64,000 nt of DNA from Oscillibacter sp. MSJ-31. GTDB lineage: Bacteria; Bacillota; Clostridia; Oscillospirales; Oscillospiraceae. A model generated the notes under the pieces. The model did not search any database. It saw only the letters and a list, made by a program, of their open reading frames with translations, and was not told the DNA's origin. The stretch is taken from the NCBI RefSeq assembly GCF_018918025.1, contig NZ_JAHLPT010000003.1, forward strand, positions 1 to 64,000. The letters run 5' to 3'. This document shows positions 41,215 to 49,938 of this stretch, piece by piece. The translations under genes were made by a program, and so were the position numbers. Positions within the stretch are counted from its first letter, which is position 1; each line of letters opens with the position of its first letter.

Positions 41215-41727
41215 TTACAGGGTAAATTTCCGATGCAGGAACGCCAGCACCGGGTGGCATACGATCAGCAGCGGCAGCGAGAGCGCCAGCTCCTGCACCG
41301 CGCGCAGCGCGATGGCAGACAGCTCCGAGCGTCCGCCGGCGAGCAGCGTGACCGCCGTGATGAGGTCCACGAGCACGAATGCCGCCGTGCTCACCGCCAG
41401 CGAGCACAGGATGCCCGGCTGCAGCACGCTCCTCGCGATGAGCGCCGCGAGCAGCGCCGTGAGCGGGAACGCGATCGTGTACAGGCACGGCAGCGGGGCG
41501 GTCAGCGCCAGGTCGCACAGCACGCCGAACGCCAGCGCGAACACAAAGCCCTCCAGCCGGTCCTCCATCGACGCGAGCACCGCCGGCAGCAGAGGCGGCA
41601 GAAAGGGCGCGATGCCCCACACGCGCAGGTGGGCAAGCGTCAGCTCATGCCCAAAGAGCAGCAGCAGACACGCAAGCGCGTAAGCGGTCCATTTGACCGC
41701 CGTATCACGCGTGGTCGACGGCGACAT
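41215..41727 (-). CDS. mreD: Rod-shape protein MreD
   Basis: A 170-residue membrane protein with five predicted helices (LACLLLLFGHELTLAHL, FALAFGVLCDLALTAPL, LTALLAALIARSVLQ …). Identification rests on topology and on the position between mreC and mrdA. It helps to assemble the elongasome at the membrane. Confidence 0.85.
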   Translation of the reverse strand: MSPSTTRDTAVKWTAYALACLLLLFGHELTLAHLRVWGIAPFLPPLLPAVLASMEDRLEGFVFALAFGVLCDLALTAPLPCLYTIAFPLTALLAALIARSVLQPGILCSLAVSTAAFVLVDLITAVTLLAGGRSELSAIALRAVQELALSLPLLIVCHPVLAFLHRKFTL

Positions 41728-41760
41728 GGCAGCGCCTCCCTTCCGAAAAATGCTTCACCG

Positions 41761-42600
41761 TCAGTCGACGATGTCAAAATCCTTGATGATGAATACCTCG
41801 CTCAGCTCGCCGAGCCGCGCCGCAGGCGCAAGCACCGCGTACTGCGCCAGTCCGTCGTCGCCCGTCCGCACAGACTCCACCGTCCCGATGACCAGCCCGC
41901 CCGGGTAGAACCCACCGAGGCCCGAGGTCGTCACCACATCGCCCGAGAGCAGCTGCGCGTCGGCGGAAAGATAGCTCAGCTTGAGCTTTCCCTCGCCCAT
42001 CAGCGCCAGATCGCCCTCCGCGACCGCGACCTCCTGCGTGCGGAACACCCGCGCGCCCAGCTCCGTGTCGGTGTCGATCACCGTCAGCACCGTGCACCAG
42101 TTGTAGCCCACCGCGGACACCACGCCCACCAGGTCGCCCTCGGCGGACACCACGCAGTCGTTTTTCTCCACGCCGTGCGCCGTGCCGCGGTTGAGCGTCA
42201 GCGCGCTCGTCCAGTTCGTGCTCTCGCGGTCGATGACCGCCGCGGACTCGAAGGTCAGGTCACGCCGCTGCTCCCGCAGCTCCAGCAGCTCGCGCAGCAG
42301 CGCGTTCTCCTCGCGGTCGGCCTCGGCCTGCCGCGCGTCGCGCTCCAGCTCCGCCACGCGCTCACGCAGCGCCTCGTTTTCCGCTATGAGGTCTGAGTAG
42401 TCCTTATAATAGCGCTGCTTGTCCTCCGCCCACGTCGCCACCGCCGTGACCGCCGAGCGGAACGGATAGGTCAGCACGCCCACCGCATTCTGCAAAAAGC
42501 CCGACGTCGCGCTCACAAAGCTCAGCACGCTGATGAGCACCGCGCAGACGGTCGTAATAATGAGCAGCCGCAGGCCGTATTTTTCCAGAAATTCGCGCAA
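41761..42600 (-). CDS. mreC: Rod-shape protein MreC
   Basis: A 279-residue bitopic protein: one membrane helix (LLIITTVCAVLISVLSFV), a coiled coil (NEALRERVAELERDARQAEADRE region, about 75-110) and the beta-barrel domain with SVDR-like contacts (VVGVVSAVGYNWCTVLTVID). It bridges PBP2 and the MreB filaments in rods. No mreB gene lies upstream; maf does. Confidence 0.92.
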   Translation of the reverse strand: MREFLEKYGLRLLIITTVCAVLISVLSFVSATSGFLQNAVGVLTYPFRSAVTAVATWAEDKQRYYKDYSDLIAENEALRERVAELERDARQAEADREENALLRELLELREQRRDLTFESAAVIDRESTNWTSALTLNRGTAHGVEKNDCVVSAEGDLVGVVSAVGYNWCTVLTVIDTDTELGARVFRTQEVAVAEGDLALMGEGKLKLSYLSADAQLLSGDVVTTSGLGGFYPGGLVIGTVESVRTGDDGLAQYAVLAPAARLGELSEVFIIKDFDIVD

Positions 42601-42630
42601 AGCGCAGCCCTCCCTTCGGGGGTCGTTATT

Positions 42631-43209
42631 TTAGAAGAAGCGCACGCCGAAATGCTTCGTCAGGCATTGCCCCAGCTTCTCCACCGGCAGTCCCATGACG
42701 TTGTAGAAGTCGCCGTCGATGCGCTCGACGAGCAGCGCGCCCAGGCTCTGCACGCCGTAAGCGCCCGCCTTGTCCATCGGCTCGCCGGTGGCGATGTAGG
42801 CGCGCAGCTCCTCCTCCGTGCAGGGTCGGAAGTACACGTCCGTCGATACCGTAAAGGCTTCCGCCTTGCCGCCCTGCCGCACCGTCACGCCCGTGCAGAC
42901 CGTGTGGCGGTTTCCCGCCAGCTCCGTGAGCATCCGCAGCGCGTCCGCCTCGTCGCGCGGCTTGCCGAGCCGGTCATTCTCCAAAAACACCATCGTGTCC
43001 GCCGTGATGAGAATATCCTCCGGCCCGACCAGCGGCGCCGCCGCATCGGATTTCAGGCGCGCGATGTGTGCGACGATCTCCTGCGGCGCAAGCCCCTCGG
43101 GATAGGTCTCCTCCACGTCGGGAACGACCACGGAAAAATCGGTGATGCCCATGCGCCGCAGCAGCTCATGGCGGCGCGGCGACTTGGAAGCCAGCACGAT
43201 ATGCGGCAT
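42631..43209 (-). CDS. maf: Maf-family nucleotide pyrophosphatase
   Basis: A 192-residue house-cleaning enzyme hydrolysing non-canonical nucleoside triphosphates (dTTP/UTP or m7GTP type). The signatures LASKSPRRHELL at the N-terminus, ILITADTMVFLEN and GEPMDKAGAYGVQ are present. The maf-mre order is conserved in many Firmicutes. The overlap with mreC regulation suggests coordination with growth. Confidence 0.92.
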   Translation of the reverse strand: MPHIVLASKSPRRHELLRRMGITDFSVVVPDVEETYPEGLAPQEIVAHIARLKSDAAAPLVGPEDILITADTMVFLENDRLGKPRDEADALRMLTELAGNRHTVCTGVTVRQGGKAEAFTVSTDVYFRPCTEEELRAYIATGEPMDKAGAYGVQSLGALLVERIDGDFYNVMGLPVEKLGQCLTKHFGVRFF

Positions 43210-43275
43210 GATCTCAGTCCTCTTTTCAATACAAATCGTAATATCACGCAGAAAAACTACGTTTCGTTTTCATTT

Positions 43276-45390
43276 TTACTCCACGCCGCGGTAGAAAAGC
43301 CCGCGCGTGATGTCCTTGGGCGTGTATTCCTCCCGCCCCTTGTAGGCCCGCAGCACGCGCACGCACTCCTCCGCCGACTCGGTCGTAAAGCGCAGCCGCG
43401 CGTAGGTCAAACCGATTTTCCGGTACTCCGGCTTGTCTGCCAGCCACAGCGTCTTGCCGTTCTGGAGCTCACTCCGGCAGCCGTAGGCGTGCAGCACCGG
43501 GAACCGCTCACCCACGCGGTCGGTCAGCTCCGGCGCTCCGGCGCACGCGCTGTCCGCGCAGACGGTGCCGCAGCGCCCCTTAAAGCGCCGGCAGCCGAAC
43601 TCGTTCGCCACGATGCAGTTTTCCGTGATCATCAGCGGCAGCCGCCCGTAGACGATGGCCTCGCAGGGGATGCACTTGCTGATGTCCCGCAGCTGCTCGT
43701 GCCGCAGCTCGAACGACAGCGTCGCGCCCGATAGCCCCTGCTCCTTCAAAAACCGCAGCGCCGCGGAGTTGAACACATTCAGCCCGAAGTCCCCGCGCAG
43801 CTCCATATCCAGCCCGCGCACGAGCGCGAAATGTCCCAGATTCCCCAGCACCGCGCACTCCGCGCCACGCTCCTTCGCCGTGCGAAGCTGTTCGCGCAGA
43901 CCTTCCTCGTCCGCCGTCCGCCACACGCGCGGCAGCACGGCGGCAAATTTCGTCCGCCCACGGTATTTCTCCACCTCGACCGACGGCAGCAGCTCCAGCG
44001 GCACATACACCGTTTCCACGCCCTCGTTCACCAGCGCATCGGTAAGCTGCTCAGCGCGATAGACGGACACCGTAAAGCGCGGCGGCTCCGTCGGGTTTTT
44101 GATCCTCTCAGCCGGGACAAACGTCCCCTCGCGCCGCTCGGGTATCTCCGTCCGCATCGCCTCCAGCGCCGCGAGCGCGTCGCGCCGCAGCGCGTTGAGC
44201 GCGCTCGCCGGAACGGACAACCCGTCCTCCGCTGTCACCGCACAGTCCGGCACCGTGAACGCCGTCCCGCCGGTCTTGCGCAGACGGGCCTCGACCTCCT
44301 CGGCTGTCACCGCGCGGCTTCGCGCCACCTCCGGCGCGACTCCCGTGACCGTGACGCAATGCCCGTCGCCGTCCCCGGCGGTCAGCACCATCGGCTCGCC
44401 CAAGCGAAGCGCCGCGCGGAAGCGCACCGGCACGAGCCGCATATCCTCTTTTTCATAGGCCGCCCGCAGCGTGCCGAACCATTCCTCCGGCCACCGCGCA
44501 GTTTCCGGGCGAACGCCAAACATTTCCTTCCCGCGCCGGCCGCGGTAATAGCCGTCCGTGAACCCGTCGCGCGAGAACGCCAGCGCGAGCTTTTTCTGCT
44601 CGTCCGCCGTCGGTGCGCGGTGCTCGCGCAGCAGCGCGGCATAGATGCCCGTCACCGCCGCCACATACTCGGGCCGCTTCATGCGCCCTTCGAGCTTCAG
44701 GCAAGCCACGCCCATCTCCGCCATCTCGCCGGCATACGCCGCGAGGTTCGCGTCCTTGAGCGACAGCGGATTCGCGTCCGCCCTCCCGTGCCAGCCATAG
44801 CGCAAGCGGCAGGGCTGCGCGCACGCGCCGCGGTTGCCGCTCCGCCCGCCGATCACCGCGGACATCTCGCACATTCCCGAATAGCACATACAAAGCGCCC
44901 CGTGCGCAAAGGTCTCGATCTCGATCGGCGCGCGCTCCGCGATCTCGCGGATCTCCTCGCCCGACAGCTCCCGCGCCAGCACTGCGCGCGTCATGCCGAG
45001 CCGCGCCGCCTCCTCCACACCCGAGAGCGTGTGCAGCGCCATCTGTGTGCTCGCGTGCAGCGGCACATCGGGGATCACCGCGCACAGCGTCTCGTAAACG
45101 CCCCAGTCCTGCACCAATATCGCGTCCACGCCGTATTCGCTCGCCCGCCGCGCCGTCTCGGCGAGCGCGGGCAGCTCGCGGTCGGTCACGAGCGTGTTGA
45201 GTGTCAGATAGACCTTCACGCCCCGCAAATGGCAATAACGCACCGCCGCCAGAAATTCCTCATCGCTGAAGTTTCTGGCGCTGCGGCGCGCGTTGAAGCT
45301 GCCAAAGCCCATATACACGGCGTCCGCGCCGTTCTGCACGGCGGCGACCAGCGCCTCGCGTCCGCCCGCGGGAGAGAGCAGCTCCGTCAT
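43276..45390 (-). CDS. U32-family peptidase/hydroxylase (two-domain)
   Basis: A 704-residue protein. The first half begins MTELLSPAGGREALVAAVQNGADAVYMG and carries the U32 signature EIETFAHGALCMCYSGMCEMS with its Cys cluster (RGACAQPCRLRY). The second half holds a further U32-like beta-barrel segment and a late Cys set (GCRRFKGRCGTVCADSAC). Recent members are RNA-modifying hydroxylases with Fe-S or prephenate-dependent activity (RlhA, TrhP), so tRNA/rRNA modification is likelier than proteolysis. ATG 45390 overlaps the zapA stop by one base. Confidence 0.85.
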   Translation of the reverse strand: MTELLSPAGGREALVAAVQNGADAVYMGFGSFNARRSARNFSDEEFLAAVRYCHLRGVKVYLTLNTLVTDRELPALAETARRASEYGVDAILVQDWGVYETLCAVIPDVPLHASTQMALHTLSGVEEAARLGMTRAVLARELSGEEIREIAERAPIEIETFAHGALCMCYSGMCEMSAVIGGRSGNRGACAQPCRLRYGWHGRADANPLSLKDANLAAYAGEMAEMGVACLKLEGRMKRPEYVAAVTGIYAALLREHRAPTADEQKKLALAFSRDGFTDGYYRGRRGKEMFGVRPETARWPEEWFGTLRAAYEKEDMRLVPVRFRAALRLGEPMVLTAGDGDGHCVTVTGVAPEVARSRAVTAEEVEARLRKTGGTAFTVPDCAVTAEDGLSVPASALNALRRDALAALEAMRTEIPERREGTFVPAERIKNPTEPPRFTVSVYRAEQLTDALVNEGVETVYVPLELLPSVEVEKYRGRTKFAAVLPRVWRTADEEGLREQLRTAKERGAECAVLGNLGHFALVRGLDMELRGDFGLNVFNSAALRFLKEQGLSGATLSFELRHEQLRDISKCIPCEAIVYGRLPLMITENCIVANEFGCRRFKGRCGTVCADSACAGAPELTDRVGERFPVLHAYGCRSELQNGKTLWLADKPEYRKIGLTYARLRFTTESAEECVRVLRAYKGREEYTPKDITRGLFYRGVE

Positions 45391-45704
45391 TATTTCCTGT
45401 TCTGCAATTTGAACAGCTCGCGCTTGAGCTCGCTGACCTCGTTCTTCGCCTGCGCGGCGTCGTCGATGTACTGCTTGAGCTGGCGGCGCAGCGCCTCGCT
45501 GGCCTCGCGCTCCTTGAAGAGCTCGTCGGCAATGTTCGCCGCGGCGAGCACGGCGGCGTCGGTGCGTCCCACCTTCGCGCCGGTGAGCATTTCGTCCATC
45601 TTCGTGCCGACGTAAGCGCCGACCTTCTGCATATAAGAGGGGGCCTCCTCGGCGACAAAGGTATACTCCTCGCCGCAGATGCTGACGGTAACGCGGTTTT
45701 CCAT
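45390..45704 (-). CDS. zapA: Cell-division protein ZapA
   Basis: A 104-residue FtsZ-binding protein. The N-terminal MENRVTVSICGEEYTF strand pair and the long C-terminal coiled coil (EREASEALRRQLKQYIDDAAQAKNEVSELKREL) are the ZapA pattern. GAAAGGAG precedes the ATG. It heads the leftward run to U32, maf, mreC, mreD and mrdA, with translational coupling to U32. Confidence 0.9.
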   Translation of the reverse strand: MENRVTVSICGEEYTFVAEEAPSYMQKVGAYVGTKMDEMLTGAKVGRTDAAVLAAANIADELFKEREASEALRRQLKQYIDDAAQAKNEVSELKRELFKLQNRK

Positions 45705-45812
45705 CGTTATGATCTCCTTTCTCTTCCCCGGGAGCAGACGTAATAATACAGTTTTTAATATAACACAAAGTGTATTGGGATAAAAGAGGGATTTTAAAAA
45801 TTTACAATTTTT

Positions 45813-46065
45813 GCCGCCGAGGGCGGCAGGGGCTTGCCGCACGAAGCGCGGCGCTTGTCAAAGGGGGTATTCTCTTCAACCAAGAGAATACCCCCTTTGG
45901 AACCCCCAGAGACAACGAGGGGACACCCCTCGACCCCGCATTGTCTGTCCCTGCAAGGAATCACTGCACGCGCTGCGCAAAGAACTGCCCGCGGTTTCCT
46001 GTTGCCGCTTTCGATCTGGTCTGCGCCTATGTCCGCTCAGCCGCTGCTGCGGCGGGGTTACGGAG
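45813..46065 (+). repeat. Inverted-repeat copy A (left border of element 1)
   Basis: About 253 bp built from successive hairpins: a GC-rich outer stem (GCCGCC…GGCGGC), a long stem AAAGGGGGTATTCTCTT…AAGAGAATACCCCCTTT (45860-45898), GGAACCCCC, an inner GCACGCGCTGCGC segment, TTTCGATCTGGTCTGC and a final GCCGCTGCTGCGGC ending GGGGTTACGG. The same order recurs at 46590-46850 (inverted), 57101-57328 and 57941-58169 (inverted). It contains no open frame of interest. Confidence 0.85.
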
Positions 46066-46070
46066 ACGTT

Positions 46071-46292
46071 TTATTCCGTCGCTTTTGGGTAAACCTGCAC
46101 GGTTATATAAAATTCGCTCTCCGGCGGCAGCGTCTCGCCGGTCGACTGCTCATACCGCTCACAGGCTGTCGTATCCGCGGCATACATTTTCTTTCTGCAC
46201 CGCGCAACACAATGCCCATAATCAAGTGCCATATACCGCCCCGACGATATCACATAGTGCTGCCGAAAAAATTTGCAGTCCCCACAGTCCAT
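46071..46292 (-). CDS. Cys-rich small protein, cargo of element 1
   Basis: A 73-residue protein with six cysteines spaced CGDC … HCVARC … ACERY, likely a zinc-binding fold, followed by an acidic tail. No named family is recognised; similar Cys-rich small proteins occur on Clostridial mobile elements. It is read leftwards from a divergent promoter and its TAA stop lies 5 bp from the inner edge of repeat A. GGAGAAAC precedes the ATG. Confidence 0.65.
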   Translation of the reverse strand: MDCGDCKFFRQHYVISSGRYMALDYGHCVARCRKKMYAADTTACERYEQSTGETLPPESEFYITVQVYPKATE

Positions 46293-46314
46293 GCACGTTT
46301 CTCCGTTTTTCCAT

Positions 46315-46402
46315 AAGTGTTATCGTTACAATAACACTTCGTTTGTGGAAAGTCAACCTTTCTTTCGTTAAAATGTTTGCATCATGCTAAAGGAGTGTTA
46401 TC
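46315..46402. promoter_or_regulatory. Divergent regulatory region of element 1
   Basis: AAGTGTTAT (46315-46323) and ATAACACTT (46331-46339) form a perfect 9-bp inverted repeat with a 7-bp spacer. A third half-site AGTGTTATC (46394-46402) lies between the ribosome site and the ATG of the RHH gene. A TAAAAT -10-like box is at 46369-46374. This is a natural autoregulatory operator for the adjacent ribbon-helix-helix protein. Confidence 0.6.
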
Positions 46403-46576
46403 ATGGCAACGGACAAGATCCAGACCGGCATACGCTTTCACGAAGAGATGCTCAAGAAGATCACCTACATCGCGAAAAAGAACCACCGTTCCCTCAACGC
46501 CCAGCTCGAGCATCTGACGCAGGAGTGCATTGACGCCTACGAGCAGCAGCACGGCAAGATCAACACGGAGGAATGA
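46403..46576 (+). CDS. Ribbon-helix-helix (Arc-like) regulator, cargo of element 1
   Basis: A 57-residue protein: a short beta strand (KIQTGIRFH), two helices (EEMLKKITYIAKKN and SLNAQLEHLTQECIDAYEQQ) joined by the HRS turn, the RHH/Arc fold. AAAGGAG is 8 nt upstream. It diverges from the Cys-rich gene and its TGA stop is 13 bp from repeat B. It probably represses both genes through the AAGTGTTAT palindrome. An antitoxin-like role is possible but not shown. Confidence 0.75.
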   Translation: MATDKIQTGIRFHEEMLKKITYIAKKNHRSLNAQLEHLTQECIDAYEQQHGKINTEE

Positions 46577-46589
46577 TCCCTGCACATCC

Positions 46590-46850
46590 CACCGAACCCC
46601 CGCCGCAGCAGCGGCTGAGCGGACATAGACGCACGCCAGATCGAAAGCGGCAGAAAGCGCGGCTGTGCCGCGCCGATACACTCACATACGGCTGCTGAAC
46701 GGTAATTTGACCGCCGCAGTTCGGGGGGCAAGGGGCGACAGCCCCTTGCGTTCTCTTGGGGTCGCGCAGGGGCGGTTCTCTTTCGGAAAGAGAATCGCCC
46801 TTGCGAAATGTGCCGCACAAAGTGCGGCGAGTTCCGCCGCCCTCGGCGGC
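46590..46850 (-). repeat. Inverted-repeat copy B (right border of element 1)
   Basis: About 261 bp, inverted relative to copy A and the most diverged of the four. The inner end CGCCGCAGCAGCGGC, the CAGATCGAAAGC block, the long stem (46767-46803, around CGGTTCTCTTTCGG) and the outer CCGCCGCCCTCGGCGGC are all kept. Its outer end runs directly into AAAAAAGGAG, which is the ribosome-site region of the amylase gene. Confidence 0.8.
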
Positions 46851-46867
46851 AAAAAAGGAGCAACACC

Positions 46868-48733
46868 ATGTCCATTCTCTTTGATCCCCGCGACGCGCGC
46901 TGCAAGTCCCCCTTCGGCGCGGTCACGACCTTCGCCGCGGTGGACTTCACCTTCTACCCGCGCGGGTACGCCGTCACCGGCTGCACGCTGCTCGCCCACC
47001 ACGAGTTCTCCGACCGCTGGACGGAGACCGAGCTCCTCCCCACCACGGACGAGGATGGCGCCCCCGCCTTTTCCGGCACCTTCTTCGCTCCCTCGCAGCC
47101 GGAGCTGATCTGGTATCACTTCCGCCTGCGCTGGGCGGACGGCGGCGAGAGCTGCTATGGCAAGGACGGCTTCCAAAGCTGGGATAAGGTAACACCCTGG
47201 CAGCTGACCGTCTACGATGGCCGCGCCAAAACGCCCGGCTGGTTCGGCCGCGGCGTCACCTATCAAATTTTTCCCGACCGCTTTTACCGCGCAAGGACGC
47301 GCAGCGTGGACGGTCTGATCGGCTGCCGCACGCTTCACGAGCGCTGGGACGAAACGCCGCTCTGCGGCCCCAACGAGCGCGGCGACTACTGCGAGGACTT
47401 CTTCGGCGGCGACCTCGCCGGCATCACGGAAAAGCTCGACTACCTCGCCTCGCTCCACGTCACCACGCTCTACCTCAACCCGATCTTCGAGGCCGCCTCC
47501 AACCATCGCTACGATACCGCCGACTACGAAACGGTCGACCCGCTCCTCGGCGACGAGCAGGACTTCCGCACCCTCTGCACGGAGGCAGAAAAGCGCGGCA
47601 TCCGCGTCATGCTCGACGGCGTATTCAACCACACCGGCGCAAAAAGCCGCTACTTCAACGCCGACGGCTTCTACCCCGCGCCCGGCGCGGCGCAGGGCCC
47701 CGTCTCCCCCTACTATTCGTGGTACAGCTTCCACCCCTTCCCCACGGACTACGATGCCTGGTGGGGCATCAAGAATCTGCCCGCTGTGAACGAGCGGAAC
47801 GAAAGTTATGTCAACTACATCATCACCGGTGAGAACTCCATCGTCCGCCGCTGGCTCCGCGCGGGCGCGAGCGCGTGGCGGCTCGACGTCGCCGACGAGC
47901 TGCCCGACGAATTTATCTTCGCCATCCGCGCCGTCATGCAGCAGGACTTCCCCGACGCCTACCTTCTCGGCGAGGTGTGGGAGGACGGCACCACCAAGGT
48001 CGCCTACTCCAAGCGTCGCCGCTACCTGCTCGGCGGCGGACTGCACGGCCTGATGAACTATCCCTTCCGCACCGCGCTGCTGTCCTATCTTGCCGGCACG
48101 TCCGGCGCGGAGGACTTCCGCGACGCGATGGAGGCCATCCGTGAGAACTACCCCTCCCCCGCCTTCTACGGCGCGATGAACTTTCTCTCCACGCACGACA
48201 CGCCGCGCCTGCTGACGCTTCTCGGCTGTGAGCAGACGCCGGCGGACCGCGATGCGCGCGCGCACTACCGCCTCTCCCCCGCCGAGCGCGAGCGCGGCAC
48301 GGCGCTGCTCAAGCTCGCCGCGCTGGTGCTTTACGCCTTCCCCGGCTCGCCCACGGTCTACTACGGCGACGAGGCCGGCATGGAGGGCTTTGAGGACCCG
48401 TTCAACCGCCGCACCTACCCATGGGGGCATGAGGATACCACGCTGCTCGATTGGTTCCGCACGCTCGGCAGGCTCCGCGCCGAACGGGAGTCGCTGCAAA
48501 GCGGCGACATCACCTATCCCCTTGCTGCGGGCCGCGTGCTCTGCTTTGCCCGCCGCGCGGGCGATGAGGTCTCCCTCTGCGCCGTCAACGCCGGCGCGGA
48601 AAGCGCCTCGGTCGACCTGCCGTGGGCAGCGCCGCTTGCGCACGACGCGCTCAGCGGCCAGTCGTTTTTGGCCGAAGGCGGTCGGCTGCATATCACCCTC
48701 GCCCCCTACGACGCTCTGCTGCTGACGGAGTAG
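46868..48733 (+). CDS. GH13 alpha-amylase/neopullulanase-type glycosidase
   Basis: A 621-residue cytoplasmic glycosidase (no signal peptide). An N-terminal beta-sandwich (about 1-120, CBM34-like) precedes the GH13 barrel: GVTYQIFPDRF, the region-I-like MLDGVFNHTG, WRLDVADELP (nucleophile Asp), LLGEVWEDG (acid/base Glu) and FLSTHDTPR (third acid). This is the cyclomaltodextrinase/neopullulanase group, acting on maltodextrins taken up by the cell. The start at ATG 46868 has GGAG 6 nt upstream. Element 1 abuts its ribosome site. Confidence 0.9.
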   Translation: MSILFDPRDARCKSPFGAVTTFAAVDFTFYPRGYAVTGCTLLAHHEFSDRWTETELLPTTDEDGAPAFSGTFFAPSQPELIWYHFRLRWADGGESCYGKDGFQSWDKVTPWQLTVYDGRAKTPGWFGRGVTYQIFPDRFYRARTRSVDGLIGCRTLHERWDETPLCGPNERGDYCEDFFGGDLAGITEKLDYLASLHVTTLYLNPIFEAASNHRYDTADYETVDPLLGDEQDFRTLCTEAEKRGIRVMLDGVFNHTGAKSRYFNADGFYPAPGAAQGPVSPYYSWYSFHPFPTDYDAWWGIKNLPAVNERNESYVNYIITGENSIVRRWLRAGASAWRLDVADELPDEFIFAIRAVMQQDFPDAYLLGEVWEDGTTKVAYSKRRRYLLGGGLHGLMNYPFRTALLSYLAGTSGAEDFRDAMEAIRENYPSPAFYGAMNFLSTHDTPRLLTLLGCEQTPADRDARAHYRLSPAERERGTALLKLAALVLYAFPGSPTVYYGDEAGMEGFEDPFNRRTYPWGHEDTTLLDWFRTLGRLRAERESLQSGDITYPLAAGRVLCFARRAGDEVSLCAVNAGAESASVDLPWAAPLAHDALSGQSFLAEGGRLHITLAPYDALLLTE

Positions 48734-48817
48734 CTCGCCTTCTCCCGTTCGGTTCTCCGTGCTGCCGCTTATTTGCGCTCTGCCGATTCTTTTCCGCTGA
48801 ATTGCGCGGCGCAGTCT

Positions 48818-48843
48818 CAAAATGTTTCACGTGAAACATTTTG
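48818..48843. promoter_or_regulatory. parS site 1
   Basis: The 16-bp consensus TGTTTCACGTGAAACA occupies 48823-48838 exactly. Symmetry extends 5 bp further on each side (26-bp perfect palindrome). It is the Spo0J/ParB binding and CTP-clamp loading site, 210 bp upstream of soj. Confidence 0.95.
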
Positions 48844-48881
48844 CCTCGCTTTACACTTTGGTCATTGCCCTCATTTTACGA

Positions 48882-48911
48882 GGAGTGATGTTTCACGTGA
48901 AACATCACTCC
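48882..48911. promoter_or_regulatory. parS site 2
   Basis: A second exact TGTTTCACGTGAAACA (48889-48904), with symmetry extending to a 30-bp perfect palindrome. It lies 66 bp from the first site, centre to centre. The 48734-49052 gap contains both parS sites and the soj promoter region (TGCTATACTG near 48980) and no gene. Confidence 0.95.
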
Positions 48912-49052
48912 CCGTTTTTGCATATCGCGCAGAAATTTCGTGCAAAATTTTTTCTCTTTCCGGTTGAAATCAGTCTGATTTGTGCTATACTGTTTTCTAC
49001 TATACTTGAAGGGCCGGGATCAAGCCGTTCCGGCAGAAGGCGGGTGTCGTTT

Positions 49053-49808
49053 TTGGCAAAAATCATAGCGATCGTCAATCAAAAGGGCGGTGTCGGCAAG
49101 ACGACCACCTGCGTCAATCTGACCGCCGTGCTGCGCGAGCGCGGCAAGCGCGTGCTGCTGTGCGACTTTGACCCGCAGGCGAACTCCACCTCCGGCATGG
49201 GCGTGGACAAGACCGTGTCGCAGGGCGTCTACGACGTACTCATCAACGGCGCGGATGTGAAGTCCGCCGTCGTCGCCACGCGCTACGGCGACGTGCTGCC
49301 CTCCTCCAAGGCGCTGGCCGGCGCGGGCATTGAGATGATCGACCTGCCGGACCGCCAGTTCCGGCTCAAGCAGGCGCTCGACGTTCTCGCCCCCGACTAC
49401 GACTACATTCTCATCGACTGCCCGCCCTCACTCGAGCTGCTGACGCTCAACGCGCTGTGCGCGGCGGACTCCCTGCTCGTGCCCGTGCAGGGCGAGTATT
49501 ACGCGCTCGAGGGCCTTTCCGATCTGATGAACACCGTGCGCATCGTGCGCCGCAGCATGAACCCGCGGCTGGAGCTGGAGGGCGTGCTGCTGACGATGTT
49601 CGACGGGCGCACCAACCTCGCCATGCAGGTCGCCGAGGAGGTCAAGCGCTACTTCCCCGGCAAGGTGTATGCGACGGTCATTCCGCGCAACGTGCGCCTT
49701 TCCGAGGCGCCGAGCCACGGTAAGCCCATCAACGCCTACGACCGCACCTCCCGCGGCGCGGAGGCCTACGGCGCCTTCGCCGACGAGTTCCTGAAGAAGA
49801 ACGGCTGA
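49053..49808 (+). CDS. soj: Chromosome-partition ATPase ParA/Soj
   Basis: A 251-residue deviant-Walker ATPase: AKIIAIVNQKGGVGKTTT at the start, DFDPQANST, DYILIDCPPSLELLT and the C-terminal VIPRNVRLSEAPSHGKPI. It works with Spo0J at parS for origin segregation and DnaA control. TTG 49053 is preferred because the family begins exactly here; the upstream frame would add an unrelated 77 residues. The next gene is spo0J, as usual. Confidence 0.93.
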   Translation: MAKIIAIVNQKGGVGKTTTCVNLTAVLRERGKRVLLCDFDPQANSTSGMGVDKTVSQGVYDVLINGADVKSAVVATRYGDVLPSSKALAGAGIEMIDLPDRQFRLKQALDVLAPDYDYILIDCPPSLELLTLNALCAADSLLVPVQGEYYALEGLSDLMNTVRIVRRSMNPRLELEGVLLTMFDGRTNLAMQVAEEVKRYFPGKVYATVIPRNVRLSEAPSHGKPINAYDRTSRGAEAYGAFADEFLKKNG

Positions 49809-49938
49809 GCGGCGGCACGGGCAAAAGCAGTCGGATACGGCTCCGCTTCGCAGCAGCCCAACCTTATTAAAAAGACAGCCGTGGGCGGGACGCCCGGGCT
49901 GTTCCGATCATCGCACCCCGACAGAAAGGAGAATTTTC

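Noticed and set aside
39520-42396. 958-codon plus-strand open frame opposite PBP2, mreD and mreC
   Set aside because: An Arg-rich antisense shadow with no family motif; three well-supported genes lie on the minus strand.
45813-46850. Element 1 as an insertion sequence or Tn-type transposon
   Set aside because: No transposase frame and no recognisable terminal IS motif or short target duplication are present. It can only be a non-autonomous unit.
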